From: Martelella sp. NC20
Lineage (GTDB): Bacteria > Pseudomonadota > Alphaproteobacteria > Rhizobiales > Rhizobiaceae
Direction: 5' to 3'
Length of the DNA stretch: 64,000 nucleotides
NCBI RefSeq assembly: GCF_013459645.1
Contig: NZ_CP054861.1
Span: 1,910,001-1,974,000, forward strand
In this document: positions 18,312-27,990 of the stretch, piece by piece
How positions within the stretch are numbered: the first letter of the stretch is position 1
Layout: the number at the start of each line of letters is the position of its first letter
Translations under genes and position numbers: made by a program
Notes under the pieces: model-generated
Database searches by the model: none
Told to the model about the DNA's origin: nothing
What the model saw: the letters and a program-made list of their open reading frames with translations, nothing else

Positions 18312-18331
18312 CAGTCGGACGGTCCTTTCGG

Positions 18332-19477
18332 TTATCCTCTGTAGATCAGCAGAAGGAAGGCGACAAACAGCAGGAAATGCACCGCGCCCTGCAACAGATT
18401 GGTGCGTCCGCTGGCGAATGTGACGATGCTGACGGCCAGAATCAGGATCAGCAGCAAGGCATCCGTCGGCGCAAGGCCGAGTTCGAGGTCGAGGCCGAGC
18501 ACGCTCGAGACCACAAGCATGATCGGCACGGTCAGGCCGATCGTGGCGAGCACCGAACCGAGGAATATATTCACGGACGACTGCAGCCGTTTGTTAAGTG
18601 CCGCCTTGACCCCGCCGATGCCTTCCGGCGTGGTGACCAGGATTGCCATCAGCACTCCGCCGATTATGCCGGGCGCGCCGTGGGTTTCGATGATATGATC
18701 GACGGGTTTGGCGAGCTGCTCGACGAGATAGACCACCGGCACGATGTAGCAGAACAGCAGGATGACGCTCAGCCAGAGCGGCCCGGAAGGCTTTTCGTGC
18801 TCTTCGGTTTGCGCGACATCCTCGTCCGGCTGGGAAAAATAGCCGCGATGCCGCCCCGTCTGCATCATCAGGAAAATGAAATAGAGGCCCGCCGCCATCG
18901 AGCCGAGCATGACTTTCTGGACGGCGCTCAGGGTCGGACCTTCGGTCGAGCTGGTGAAATCGGGCAGGATCAGGCTGAACACGGCCAGCGGTATGATCAC
19001 GCCCAGATAGGCGTTGGCGCCCTGCAGGTTGAAGGTGAGTTCGCGATGGCGCAGCGCGCCGAGCAGCAGCGAAATCCCCAGCATGCCGCCCATGATGATC
19101 ATCACCACGGAAAACAGCGTGTCGCGCACCAGCGCCGGATTGTTCTCGCCGTTGAGCATCACCGCGGTAATGCTCAGCACCTCGATGCCGGTGATCGAAA
19201 GCGTCAGCACCAGCGTGCCGAAGGGCTCCCCCAGCCGCCCGGAGATCGCCTCCGCATGACGCACGACGCCGACAGCGGCTGCCAGGATCACCAAAAAGAA
19301 CCACGCGGTCAGCAGGGCCAGCTTTAGCGGGTGGCTCATGTCGTGAAACAGCGCGTCTTCGAAAAGGAAGGCGATGATGCTGGTGATGATGGCAATCCCG
19401 AGCACGCGCTCGCGCCTGGCAAAGGCGATAAACGAGAAGCGCCCTGCGGCCTCGGCCGCGCTGTGCTCGCTGATCAA
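18332..19477 (-). CDS. Calcium/proton (sodium/calcium) antiporter, ChaA-like
   Basis: A 381-residue polytopic membrane protein of the CaCA superfamily, with two inverted hydrophobic halves of about five helices. The acidic alpha-repeat motifs are GTLVLTLSITGIEVLS in the first half and VTTPEGIGGVKAAL followed by NIFLGSVLATIGLTVP in the second. The middle linker is charged (RHRGYFSQPDEDVAQTEEHEK). ChaA-like proteins extrude Ca2+ (and Na+ or K+) in exchange for protons. It is the first gene of a two-gene unit with the iGluR-like channel, suggesting coupled ion entry and export. Confidence 0.9.
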   Translation of the reverse strand: MISEHSAAEAAGRFSFIAFARRERVLGIAIITSIIAFLFEDALFHDMSHPLKLALLTAWFFLVILAAAVGVVRHAEAISGRLGEPFGTLVLTLSITGIEVLSITAVMLNGENNPALVRDTLFSVVMIIMGGMLGISLLLGALRHRELTFNLQGANAYLGVIIPLAVFSLILPDFTSSTEGPTLSAVQKVMLGSMAAGLYFIFLMMQTGRHRGYFSQPDEDVAQTEEHEKPSGPLWLSVILLFCYIVPVVYLVEQLAKPVDHIIETHGAPGIIGGVLMAILVTTPEGIGGVKAALNKRLQSSVNIFLGSVLATIGLTVPIMLVVSSVLGLDLELGLAPTDALLLILILAVSIVTFASGRTNLLQGAVHFLLFVAFLLLIYRG

Positions 19478-19579
19478 GGGTGTGTCTCCTCGTGTCGGAT
19501 GATCCCGTCGCCTTGGGACTACCTATTCGATTGCCACGATATCGCCATCATTTCAACTGCTGGCCGTGGCGGAGACCGA

Positions 19580-22500
19580 TTAGTATTCTCTCTCGTAGAA
19601 CACGCCGCCCGATGCCTCGCCTCTCGATCCCGCCGAGCCCTTGAGGATGAAGTTGCGGCCGATATCGATATTGACGCTCGCCTTCGTGCCGGTGTCGCGG
19701 CTCTGCTCGATCTCGAGATAGGTGTTGCTGTTCAGGTATTTGCCGACGCTGACCGCGGTATTGCCGGTCGAATCCGTCGTCAGGTCGAGATTGTCGACGC
19801 CCAGCACGTCACGGATCGAGCCGAACAGGGATTGGTCCGTGCCGCCCGTCAACTGGATGACCGCGTCTGCGAGCTGGGCGATCTGAAGCGCCGAAAGCTG
19901 GGACGATGACTGGTTGAACAGAAGCTGCGCTAGGATCTCGTCGTCCGGCAGCGCCGGGGTCGAGCTCAGCTTCACCTGCGGGTCGTTGGCCACGCCTTCA
20001 AGCGCGATGGTAATCGCGGTGGAGCCGGCATTAGTGTTGGCCCTCAGATCGATCATCGGGATCAGGGCGCCGCCGAAGGTGATCCGACCCTGGGTGAAAT
20101 CGAGCCTGCGGTTGAGGATCGACAGCCGGCCGCGGATCAGGTCGAAACCGCCGCTGACAACCGGGTTCTGGGTCGTGCCGGTGATCCGCACGTTTCCGCC
20201 AAGCTCGGCGTCGATCCCGCGCCCGCGCACGAAAATCGCGTTGGGAGCCGAAATGGTGAGGTCGAGCGCCATGGAGGAGCGCGCCTCGTTGGTCTGCTGC
20301 GGCGAAAGCAACTCCGCCTGCCGGAGCACCGCCTTCGACGCATCCTGGTGGACGATATCGATCTGCGAGATCGACGCGGGCAGCCGGTCGGGGATCACGA
20401 TTGCCGTGCGGGCAAGCGTCAGCCGGCCTGAAAGTTTCGGCTGCGCCAGAAGCGGCCCCTCCAGCGTCAACGTGCCGTTGGCCGTTGTCGTCAGCAATTG
20501 TCCGTCATTGATGACCGCATTGTCGGCAACGAGCTGCAGTGAGGCGGGGAAGCTGCCGGTGATGCCGACACTTCCGTTGATCGCGAGCGTGCCGCCGCCG
20601 GCGAGCTTACCGGTGATGCCGTTGATCTCGACCCGGTCTCCGGAAAGGGCGACGCGGCCGTTTATATCATTGAGCGAAATGCCGCGCCTGATGTCGGTCA
20701 GCGCGCTGATGGCAATATCGACGCCGCCGGAATAGGAGGGGCTTGTCAGGCTGCCGCCCACCGTCATGTCGACATCGGCATTGCCGGCGATGGCAAAGCC
20801 GGAACTGGCCGCGAGCGCGGAGGCGATCTGCATCGGCAGGCGGCCGTTGATCGAGAGGTTCAGCGGCTTGTTGCCGGTGAGCCCGATCGAACCGGTGGCG
20901 CGCGCATTCATGCCCTGGGCATTGGTGATCGTGGTATCGGTGGTCACCTGGCTGCCGTCGTAGCGGCCGGTCGTGGTGACGGAAAACGACTGTCCGCCGA
21001 TCCTGCTCGCCTGCGCCAGATTGCCGTTGTCGAGGCGCAGATTGTAGTCGACCGAAGGGGTTGCCGCGGTGCCGGTCGCCGTTACCGTGCCGGATAGCGT
21101 GCCGCTGGCCCCGAGCGAGGGGACGAACTGATTGGCGATCGCGGCCGAAACGCCGCTGATATTGGCCGTCAGGTTCAGTCTCTCGCCGACGCTGCCGCTC
21201 GCGGCAACAGTGCCGCCGCCGATCCCGAGCCTGAGGCTTTCGATCGTCGTCGTGCCATTGGCGATGGTGATCCGGCCGGGTTCGAGCAGCCGCAGTCCAA
21301 CGCCCATCGGCGAACCGTCGAGGCGCTTCAGATCGATCTCCATCGTCTCGCCCCGGTTCACGGCCGCTTCCAGCGATACCGGCTGCCCGTCATAGCGGGC
21401 CGCGAGGTCGAAATTCGTGGTCGTGTCCTGGTTGCTGGCCGAAAGCGTGATGTCGGTGACGGTCTGTCCCGCAACGGCGACGGAACCGAGCGTGATCTTG
21501 CCGCTCGCCTTCAACGCAGCGATATCGGCAACCGTCATGTCGGCGTCGAGGTTTCGCGCCGTGATGCCGCTGAAGGTGACGCTTTGACTTCTGGCATCGA
21601 TCGACAGGCCGAGCCTGTCATTGGCGTTGTCGAGTTCGACGCGGCCCGCTATCGCGCCATCCGCCTTCTGGCCGGCAAGACCGGCGAGCAGTTTCAGGTC
21701 CGGGAAATCGAAGCTGATGCCGCCCGCAGGCTGGAACTTGCCGTTGAGACTGATGTCGCCGGAAAGCGTGTTGCCGCCAACCGCGCCGTCAATGCCCGCG
21801 ATCTCGATCATGCCGTCGTTCGAGGTGACATTGGCGGCAAGCGAAAGCGGCGCGCCGGCATAGCTGCCCTTGGCGGTGAGCGTTCCTGATGGCGCCGACA
21901 TATCCGCCTTGCCCTTGATCGTCGCCACGAAGTCTTCAAGCGTCTCGCCGGTGATGTCGAGACTGTCCGCCTTGACCGTGGCATCGATTTCGGGCGCGGC
22001 AAGGTCGCCCCCGATCGTGGCGTCAATGGTGGCCGAGCCCTTGACCTGCGGTGCAAGCCGGGAAAGTTCGGAAACCGTCGCCTTCAGCGTCGCGTCGATC
22101 GTTTTGCCGGTGATGCGGACATCGCCGCCGGCCTTGAGCAGTCCGTTTTCCACCTCGAGATTGGAAAGCGCCGCGGCGCCGGAAGCGGTCGAGAGGAAGA
22201 AGTCGCTCTCGATTCGGGTCATGTCGTCGATCAGGCCGGCGACCGCATCGGGAAAGGCGTCGGCGAGCACGAACAGTCTGGCGTGGCCGGTGGCGTCCTG
22301 GGTTTCGAGATCGTAATTGACGGTGGCCGTTGCGCCGATACTGCCGCTTTCAAGGGCGATGTCCTCGAGTTTTACGGTGCCTTCAGCAAGCGTGACCCGG
22401 GACTTGAACGACAGCGGCGCCTCGACCATCCGGTCGAGGCTTTCATCGCGGAAGGCAAGGCTTTCAACCGAAAGACCGGTGTTGAAGGCGCCGGTGCGGG

Positions 22501-23746
22501 CGGCAAGGTCGAAGCCCTTGCCATTGGCGGCGAACGACACGCCGCTTGCCGAAAGCTGCGGCAGCGAGAGCTGCGACAGCGTGACTGATGCCGACAGGTC
22601 GGCATTCTTCGCTGCCCCATGCAGGCTGAAGCTGGCATTTTCCAGAGACAGCGACAGCGCATCGTCGCCGATCGGCGTGGAAAACGGCACGGAACCGTCA
22701 TTGACGCCGTCAAGCGTGACCTCGAGGTCGTTGTCGCCATTCGGATCGTAGGCGCCCGAGGCGTTCAGCGCGAAGCTGCCGGTTTCGATCCGGCTCTTGC
22801 CGATCGCGATCCGCCCGCCGGGATAGAGCGTCGCGGCGACATCGATATCGGTCTTGCCTTCGACGAGCGACTGGAATTGCGGCGGCGTCAGCGCGGCAAA
22901 TTCCCCTTGGCCGGTCACCGTGATGGTGCGCTCGGCCTTGTCGTTCAACTGGTGGCGGATATCGATCTCGCCGAGCGTCTCGCCGGAAAGCGCTGCCGTC
23001 AGGCGCCCCTTCCAGTCCGAAAGCGGGCCGTCGCCATCGATCGCGATATTGAGCGCGGGCGTTCCGGGAAGCTTCAGCAGCGTTGCAACCATGCCGCCTT
23101 CCGGCTCGTTCACCTCGGCGGTGAGATCGAGCAGGTTCTGGTCCGGCGCGTATTCGATATCGGCCTTGAGATAGGTGCCGGCGCGGGCGCGGTGCGCGAT
23201 GTCGAGCGCGGTCGAAATCCGGTCGGTAACGGCGCTTACATGGCCGCTGGCGGCGAGCGGATAGGCCTCGCCCGCCACCGCCTCGGCGATATCGATCTGC
23301 GGAAAGTCGAATTTCTCGATGTCGACGCCGATCGGCAGCGAGAAGCCATTCGATTGCGTCTTTGCCGTCTCCGGCGCCGGTTTGCCCGGAACGGGAAGGC
23401 GGGAAAGCGAGATCGTGCGCGCCGACAGGCTATCGGCGGCAAACCGCCCGCGCAACAGCGCCATCGGCGACCAGTCGAGCGCAATGCCTTCGATCTCGGC
23501 ATAGGGGCCCTTGATATCGGAGACGGTGACGCTGTCGACGGTGAAATTGCCGGTCAGCGGCGCGCTGACCCGGCCCACATGGACGGCGAAATCCGGGGAG
23601 GCGATCCGTTTGGTAACCTGGCGGACGGCGAAATTCGCGCCGGGTTCGGTATAGCCGATCAGGATGACGGCCGCGGCAATGATCACGATGACGAGCGCCA
23701 AAAGGCTCGCAACTATCTGCAGCAGTCGTTTGAAAAATATCGCCAT
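19580..23746 (-). CDS. tamB: TamB-like translocation and assembly module protein
   Basis: A 1388-residue AsmA/TamB-type protein: an N-terminal membrane anchor (about residues 8-31), a very long beta-rich periplasmic stretch, and the conserved TamB C-terminal domain (about 1030-1388), ending GGVFYEREY. In the family it spans the periplasm between the inner membrane and the outer-membrane protein TamA, serving outer-membrane protein insertion or phospholipid transport. GGAG precedes the ATG. tamA lies immediately upstream on the same strand with a 104-base gap. Confidence 0.94.
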   Translation of the reverse strand: MAIFFKRLLQIVASLLALVIVIIAAAVILIGYTEPGANFAVRQVTKRIASPDFAVHVGRVSAPLTGNFTVDSVTVSDIKGPYAEIEGIALDWSPMALLRGRFAADSLSARTISLSRLPVPGKPAPETAKTQSNGFSLPIGVDIEKFDFPQIDIAEAVAGEAYPLAASGHVSAVTDRISTALDIAHRARAGTYLKADIEYAPDQNLLDLTAEVNEPEGGMVATLLKLPGTPALNIAIDGDGPLSDWKGRLTAALSGETLGEIDIRHQLNDKAERTITVTGQGEFAALTPPQFQSLVEGKTDIDVAATLYPGGRIAIGKSRIETGSFALNASGAYDPNGDNDLEVTLDGVNDGSVPFSTPIGDDALSLSLENASFSLHGAAKNADLSASVTLSQLSLPQLSASGVSFAANGKGFDLAARTGAFNTGLSVESLAFRDESLDRMVEAPLSFKSRVTLAEGTVKLEDIALESGSIGATATVNYDLETQDATGHARLFVLADAFPDAVAGLIDDMTRIESDFFLSTASGAAALSNLEVENGLLKAGGDVRITGKTIDATLKATVSELSRLAPQVKGSATIDATIGGDLAAPEIDATVKADSLDITGETLEDFVATIKGKADMSAPSGTLTAKGSYAGAPLSLAANVTSNDGMIEIAGIDGAVGGNTLSGDISLNGKFQPAGGISFDFPDLKLLAGLAGQKADGAIAGRVELDNANDRLGLSIDARSQSVTFSGITARNLDADMTVADIAALKASGKITLGSVAVAGQTVTDITLSASNQDTTTNFDLAARYDGQPVSLEAAVNRGETMEIDLKRLDGSPMGVGLRLLEPGRITIANGTTTIESLRLGIGGGTVAASGSVGERLNLTANISGVSAAIANQFVPSLGASGTLSGTVTATGTAATPSVDYNLRLDNGNLAQASRIGGQSFSVTTTGRYDGSQVTTDTTITNAQGMNARATGSIGLTGNKPLNLSINGRLPMQIASALAASSGFAIAGNADVDMTVGGSLTSPSYSGGVDIAISALTDIRRGISLNDINGRVALSGDRVEINGITGKLAGGGTLAINGSVGITGSFPASLQLVADNAVINDGQLLTTTANGTLTLEGPLLAQPKLSGRLTLARTAIVIPDRLPASISQIDIVHQDASKAVLRQAELLSPQQTNEARSSMALDLTISAPNAIFVRGRGIDAELGGNVRITGTTQNPVVSGGFDLIRGRLSILNRRLDFTQGRITFGGALIPMIDLRANTNAGSTAITIALEGVANDPQVKLSSTPALPDDEILAQLLFNQSSSQLSALQIAQLADAVIQLTGGTDQSLFGSIRDVLGVDNLDLTTDSTGNTAVSVGKYLNSNTYLEIEQSRDTGTKASVNIDIGRNFILKGSAGSRGEASGGVFYEREY

Positions 23747-23850
23747 GAAACTCCTCGGACGCGATTTCCCTTTGGCAAATATCGCGATTTGCGCGTTTTT
23801 CCAATCATGTCATGAAAGGCATGAATGCATCGTCAATTGCAAGGAGCTCA

Positions 23851-25773
23851 CTAAAAACTCTGTCCGATGCCGGCATAGATGCCGAAGCGGTCACCGCCGG
23901 GATAGCGATCGAGCGGGACGGCGACGTCGAGGCGGATCGGGCCGAAGCCTGTCATATAGCGCACCCCGATGCCGGCGCCGGCGCGGATATCGGAGAAATC
24001 GGGGAAGTAGTCGGCGGACACGTCGGCGGCATCGATGAAGGGCACCACCTGGATGTTTTCGGTCACGCCGATCCGCGCCTCAAGCGTCGCCTCGACATAG
24101 GAACGACCGCCGGTTTCGTCGCCATTGGCGAGTCGCGGCGAAATCGACTTGTAGGCATAGCCGCGCACGCTGCCGCCGCCGCCGGCATAGAACCGGTCGG
24201 TCGCGGGAATGTCCTTGAGGTCGCCGCCGCCGACGATCGTGCCCGCGCCGAGGCGGGCGGCGAGGGTGAAGCGGTCATCCTCGCCCGCCGAGAAATAGGT
24301 CGAGCCGACGGCATCGAAGGACGAGAAGAAATTGCCGTTGAGGAAATCATAGGCAGGCTCGGCCGTGGTGATCAGGTAAATGCCCTCGGTCGGGTTCAGC
24401 GTGTCGTTGCGGGTGTCACGGTCGAAGCCTATGGGAGCGGAGAAGGTCAGGTAGTCCTCGGTGCCGAAGGCGTCCTTGATGTGGGAGTAGTCGAGCGTCA
24501 GGCCGGCGCTGATCGTGTTGTACTCGTTCTGCTCATAGCTGTAGCTGACGCTGCCTGCGACCGATTTCGCATTGTAGGCGTCCGGGTTCTCCGTGGCGGT
24601 AAGAATGCTGGCGGTGAACATGCCGGACGGATGGAACAGGCCCGGCTTGGTGAAGGTGATGCCGCCGGCGAGATCGAGCGAGTTGACGCCGTAGTCGTCC
24701 GAAGCGCCGATCCGCGAAACGCCGGCTTCAAGGCGCAGGCCCTCGGCCTCGCCGAACAGGTTGCGGTGGCCCCAATAGCCTTCCAGCCCGAGACCGTCGA
24801 TCGACGACACGGTGGCGCCGAAGCCGTAATAGCGGAACTTGCCGTCGCGCACCGTGATCGTCGTCGGCAACTGACCGTTGTCATCGAGCGCGCTCGCGGT
24901 CGTGATCGTCACCGAATCGAAGGCGTTCAGCGTGCGCAAACGATTGGCCGCCGCTGTAAGCTGTTCGGGAGAGTACTGCTCGCCCGGCTTCAGCCGCGAA
25001 TAGCGCCGGATGAAATCGGGCTCGACGGCCTCGGATCCCTTCACCGCGATCGACCCCAGATCTGCGACCGGACCGTCCTCGGCGAAAATATCGACATCGA
25101 CCGTGGAGGTGGCGTGATCGGCAATCACCTCGCGGCGGGTGATGGTCGCAAACGGATGGCCCTGATCCTTCAGTTCGGTGGTGATCTCGCGGGCGGCCGA
25201 AAGGATGGTGGTCGAGTAGGCCGGTTTTCCCGTCTCGAGATTGAGTTTTTTCGGATTGAAGCTTGCCGGTGCGCCCTCAAGGTTGATCCGGGAAAAGGTG
25301 AACATCGGACCCGCTTCGATCGCGACCGTGACGGGGACCGGATCCTCGCGCCCGAAATCGGGCAGGCCGACGATATCCTCGATCGACTGTCCGTCGACGC
25401 TGATATTGACCAGCCCGCCATAATAGGCCTTCTCGAACAGCGAGCCGACGAGGATCTGAAGATCGTCGCGCGCCTTCACTAACACGCCGAGATCGCCGTC
25501 GACGGGTTGGCGCTCATCGCCTACCAGCGCCGAGCGCTTGCGCAGGAAGCCTTCCAGCTCGCTGTCGCCGCCGGTCACGCTGAAGGTCACGGTATAGCGC
25601 ACGGGGTCCTGGATGGAGGAGATGTCGACCTCCTTCTCGCCCCAGAGATGGATGCCGAACAGACTGAAAGCGTTGGCCTCGCCGCTGACGGCGAGGATCG
25701 CGGCAGAAATCGCCAGCGGCAGCTTCAGCGCGCCGGATATTCCTAATCTCTTCCGTTTTGAACGGGTCACCAT
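23851..25773 (-). CDS. tamA: TamA-like outer-membrane protein (BamA/TamA superfamily)
   Basis: About 640 residues: signal peptide ending SGEANA, periplasmic POTRA domains (about 60-280, with ITTELKDQGHPFATI and VEPDFIRRYSRLKPGEQYS), and a C-terminal 16-strand barrel of the Omp85 type. The barrel contains GGGGSVRGYAYKSI, the family's RGY motif, and ends GIYAGIGQSF with the terminal phenylalanine. The ATG at 25773 was chosen because the signal peptide then starts MVTRSKRKR; a GTG at 25791 is also possible. Pairs with tamB downstream. Confidence 0.93.
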   Translation of the reverse strand: MVTRSKRKRLGISGALKLPLAISAAILAVSGEANAFSLFGIHLWGEKEVDISSIQDPVRYTVTFSVTGGDSELEGFLRKRSALVGDERQPVDGDLGVLVKARDDLQILVGSLFEKAYYGGLVNISVDGQSIEDIVGLPDFGREDPVPVTVAIEAGPMFTFSRINLEGAPASFNPKKLNLETGKPAYSTTILSAAREITTELKDQGHPFATITRREVIADHATSTVDVDIFAEDGPVADLGSIAVKGSEAVEPDFIRRYSRLKPGEQYSPEQLTAAANRLRTLNAFDSVTITTASALDDNGQLPTTITVRDGKFRYYGFGATVSSIDGLGLEGYWGHRNLFGEAEGLRLEAGVSRIGASDDYGVNSLDLAGGITFTKPGLFHPSGMFTASILTATENPDAYNAKSVAGSVSYSYEQNEYNTISAGLTLDYSHIKDAFGTEDYLTFSAPIGFDRDTRNDTLNPTEGIYLITTAEPAYDFLNGNFFSSFDAVGSTYFSAGEDDRFTLAARLGAGTIVGGGDLKDIPATDRFYAGGGGSVRGYAYKSISPRLANGDETGGRSYVEATLEARIGVTENIQVVPFIDAADVSADYFPDFSDIRAGAGIGVRYMTGFGPIRLDVAVPLDRYPGGDRFGIYAGIGQSF

Positions 25774-25982
25774 CTTCAACTCGAACCACACCGCGAAAAA
25801 TACATACGCGACAAAATATTAGCAGGTTTCCAAATGCATAGCCCAAGAAAACCGAAAACCCGGCAACAGCATTAACCGTTGGTTACGGAAGCTGTATGTC
25901 GGGTCTGGTTTTGCCACGGACGATCGCCGGAATTGACAAGCCCTGGCGGGGCCGCCCCCTTTTGCGGCGGCGGCCCTGTTTC

Positions 25983-26264
25983 CTACCGGTAGCCGGGCGG
26001 GCAGTTATCGGTGTATTCGCGGCCGTAGCGGTCGCGGTAGTAGCACTTGCCCGGCTGGTTTTCGACGGCCCGGCCGACGAGAGCGCCGGCGCCTGCGCCG
26101 ATTGCGCCGCCCAGAAGCGCGCCGCCGAGGCCGCCGCCGTCAATTGCGGTGCCGACCAGCGCGCCGGTGCCGGCGCCGATGGCAGCGCCTTCCTGCGTGG
26201 GCGTGCAGGCCGTGGCTGCAAGCGAAGAAACGCCGATCAGAATTCCTGCGAATAATTTTTTCAT
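25983..26264 (-). CDS. Glycine-zipper outer-envelope protein
   Basis: A 93-residue protein with an N-terminal export signal (MKKLFAGILIGVSSLAATAC) that may be a lipoprotein signal, with C20 as the acylated residue; the -3 position is Ala rather than Leu. A glycine-zipper segment follows (GAAIGAGTGALVG, GGALLGGAIGAGAGALVG, residues about 25-63), then a short polar tail CYYRDRYGREYTDNCPPGYR. Such proteins insert in or brace membranes; specific role unknown. GAGGG precedes the ATG. The open frame upstream of this start has no supporting features. Confidence 0.75.
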   Translation of the reverse strand: MKKLFAGILIGVSSLAATACTPTQEGAAIGAGTGALVGTAIDGGGLGGALLGGAIGAGAGALVGRAVENQPGKCYYRDRYGREYTDNCPPGYR

Positions 26265-26677
26265 GATACCCTCATCATCTTTGCGCTTTGGTTCCGCGCC
26301 GACTGACCGCTCCATTGTCCCGGACCTGTCATTGCCGTCCCTCACATGCAGCACGTGGCCGCTCTTCCGATACATACCCGAATAGCGATCCGGCGAAAAG
26401 CGAAAAGCTCCTTGGCCAGGTTATTACGCCTCGGGTGAATGGTTAATGTCCGGCGGGACGATAGGTTCCATATTGCCCAAAATTCCGAAGCCGTGCGGCA
26501 AATTGACCCTGATCAAGTTTTGGTCAGGCGGTTGCGCGTAGATAAAGTTTGGAATAGTTCAAATTAAGGGCTGATTGTCGCAGGGGCAGGAAATGGGCCC
26601 CGTTGCGGGTTGACGCGGAGCGATCTTCGTCAAATCCTGTCGAGAAACAACAAGGCCGGTGGTGGAGCATCTGGGTA
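26265..26677. other. Divergent control region between the glycine-zipper gene and hemA
   Basis: A 413-base region without a supported gene. It holds the FNR/FixK-type box at 26503-26516. An unusually AT-rich stretch (AAAGTTTGGAATAGTTCAAATTAAGG) begins near 26543. Transcription start sites cannot be placed from sequence alone. Confidence 0.5.
26503..26516 (+). promoter_or_regulatory. FNR/FixK-type binding site upstream of hemA
   Basis: TTGACCCTGATCAA fits the TTGAy-N4-rTCAA dyad bound by FNR, FnrL and FixK. It lies 162 bases before the hemA ATG. hemA is a known FixK or FnrL target in several alphaproteobacteria, so oxygen-responsive haem synthesis is a reasonable inference. Confidence 0.65.
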
Positions 26678-27892
26678 ATGGATTTCGAAGCATTCTTCAA
26701 AAACGAGCTGGCCGAATTGCATGATGAAGGCCGCTATCGCGTTTTCGCGGAACTGAAGCGCCATCGCGGCGAGTTCCCGCGCGCCTCCCGTTTCAAGGAT
26801 GGCGCTGCATCCGACGTCACGGTCTGGTGTTCGAACGATTATCTCGGCATGGGCCAGTGTCCCACCGTGATCGCCGCCATGCAGGAGGCGATCGAGGTTT
26901 GCGGGGCAGGGGCCGGCGGCACCCGCAATATTTCCGGCACCAATTATTACCACGTCCAGCTCGAACACGAGCTTGCCGACCTGCACGGCAAGGAAGCCGC
27001 GCTGATCTTCACCTCCGGCTACGTCTCCAACTGGGCGACGCTCGGTACGCTCGGCGAGAAAATTCCGGGCCTGATTATCTTTTCCGACGCGCTCAACCAC
27101 GCCTCGATGATCGAGGGCATCCGCCACGGCAAGTCGGCGCGGGCGATCTTCCGCCACAACGACCTGAACGATCTCGAGGCCAAGCTGAAGGCCGCCGATC
27201 CGGCAGCGCCGAAGCTGATCGCGTTCGAATCGGTCTATTCGATGGATGGCGACATCGCGCCCATCAGGGAAATCTGCGACCTCGCCGACAAATATGGCGC
27301 GATGACCTATCTCGATGAGGTGCACGCGGTCGGCATGTATGGTCCGCGCGGCGGCGGCGTTGCCGAGCGCGAGGGGCTGATGGATCGGATCACGATCATC
27401 GAGGGCACGCTCGGCAAGGCCTTCGGCGTCATGGGCGGTTATATCACCGGCTCGAAGGCGCTGGTCGATTTCATCCGCTCGTTCGCTTCGGGCTTCATCT
27501 TCACCACCGCGCTGCCGCCGGCGCTTGCCGCCGGCGCGGTCGCCTCGATCCGTCACCTCAAGGTCAGCCAGATCGAGCGCACCCGCCATCGCGAACGGGT
27601 CGAGACGCTGCGCGCCAGGCTCGATCGCCAGGGCATTCCGCACATGCCCAATCCGAGCCATATCGTGCCGGTGATCGTGGGCGACGCGTCCAAGTGCAAG
27701 TGGATCTCGGACATCCTGCTGGATAGTTTCGGCATCTACGTGCAGCCGATCAACTACCCGACCGTGCCGCGCAAGACCGAGCGTCTGCGCTTCACGCCGA
27801 CCCCGCTTCACACCGACGCCGATATCGATCATCTGGTTTCGGCGCTGCATTCGCTGTGGTCGCAATGCGCGCTGGCGCGCGCCGTGGCCTGA
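26678..27892 (+). CDS. hemA: 5-aminolevulinate synthase (C4 pathway)
   Basis: Condenses glycine and succinyl-CoA to 5-aminolevulinate, the first step of haem and corrinoid synthesis in alphaproteobacteria. The 404-residue protein begins [11 protein letters not shown], has the glycine-binding region [13 protein letters not shown] (77-89), the [10 protein letters not shown] block, the PLP-aspartate segment [12 protein letters not shown] and the Schiff-base lysine K247 in EGTLGKAFG. Length matches the family. The ATG at 26678 is preceded by GGAG and gives the standard N-terminus; an upstream in-frame extension does not match the family. Confidence 0.97.
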   Translation: MDFEAFFKNELAELHDEGRYRVFAELKRHRGEFPRASRFKDGAASDVTVWCSNDYLGMGQCPTVIAAMQEAIEVCGAGAGGTRNISGTNYYHVQLEHELADLHGKEAALIFTSGYVSNWATLGTLGEKIPGLIIFSDALNHASMIEGIRHGKSARAIFRHNDLNDLEAKLKAADPAAPKLIAFESVYSMDGDIAPIREICDLADKYGAMTYLDEVHAVGMYGPRGGGVAEREGLMDRITIIEGTLGKAFGVMGGYITGSKALVDFIRSFASGFIFTTALPPALAAGAVASIRHLKVSQIERTRHRERVETLRARLDRQGIPHMPNPSHIVPVIVGDASKCKWISDILLDSFGIYVQPINYPTVPRKTERLRFTPTPLHTDADIDHLVSALHSLWSQCALARAVA

Positions 27893-27935
27893 TGGCGGCA
27901 AGACTGCTCTCAGGCGGTAATCATCCGGACTTGTG

Positions 27936-27990
27936 CTAGAGCGTCGGGCGAAAAAGTGGAATCCGGTTTTTCGTTAACCCGATGCTCTAG
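27936..27990. repeat. Palindromic intergenic element (family C, copy 1)
   Basis: A 55-base near-perfect inverted repeat: outer arms CTAGAGCGTCGGG and CCCGATGCTCTAG (12 of 13 paired), inner arms CGAAAAA and TTTTTCG around GTGGAATCCGG. It lies between the convergent hemA and dxr genes, and the dxr stop codon is inside its right arm. A second relative is at 63196-63239. It may serve as a two-way terminator. Confidence 0.8.

Noticed and set aside
23812..25482. Plus-strand open frame of 556 codons opposite tamA
   Set aside because: Antisense shadow created by GC-rich codon use. tamA has POTRA and barrel features on the minus strand.
25941..25978. Intrinsic terminator after the glycine-zipper gene
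   Set aside because: A GC-rich hairpin is possible on the minus strand, but it is imperfect and has no T-run.
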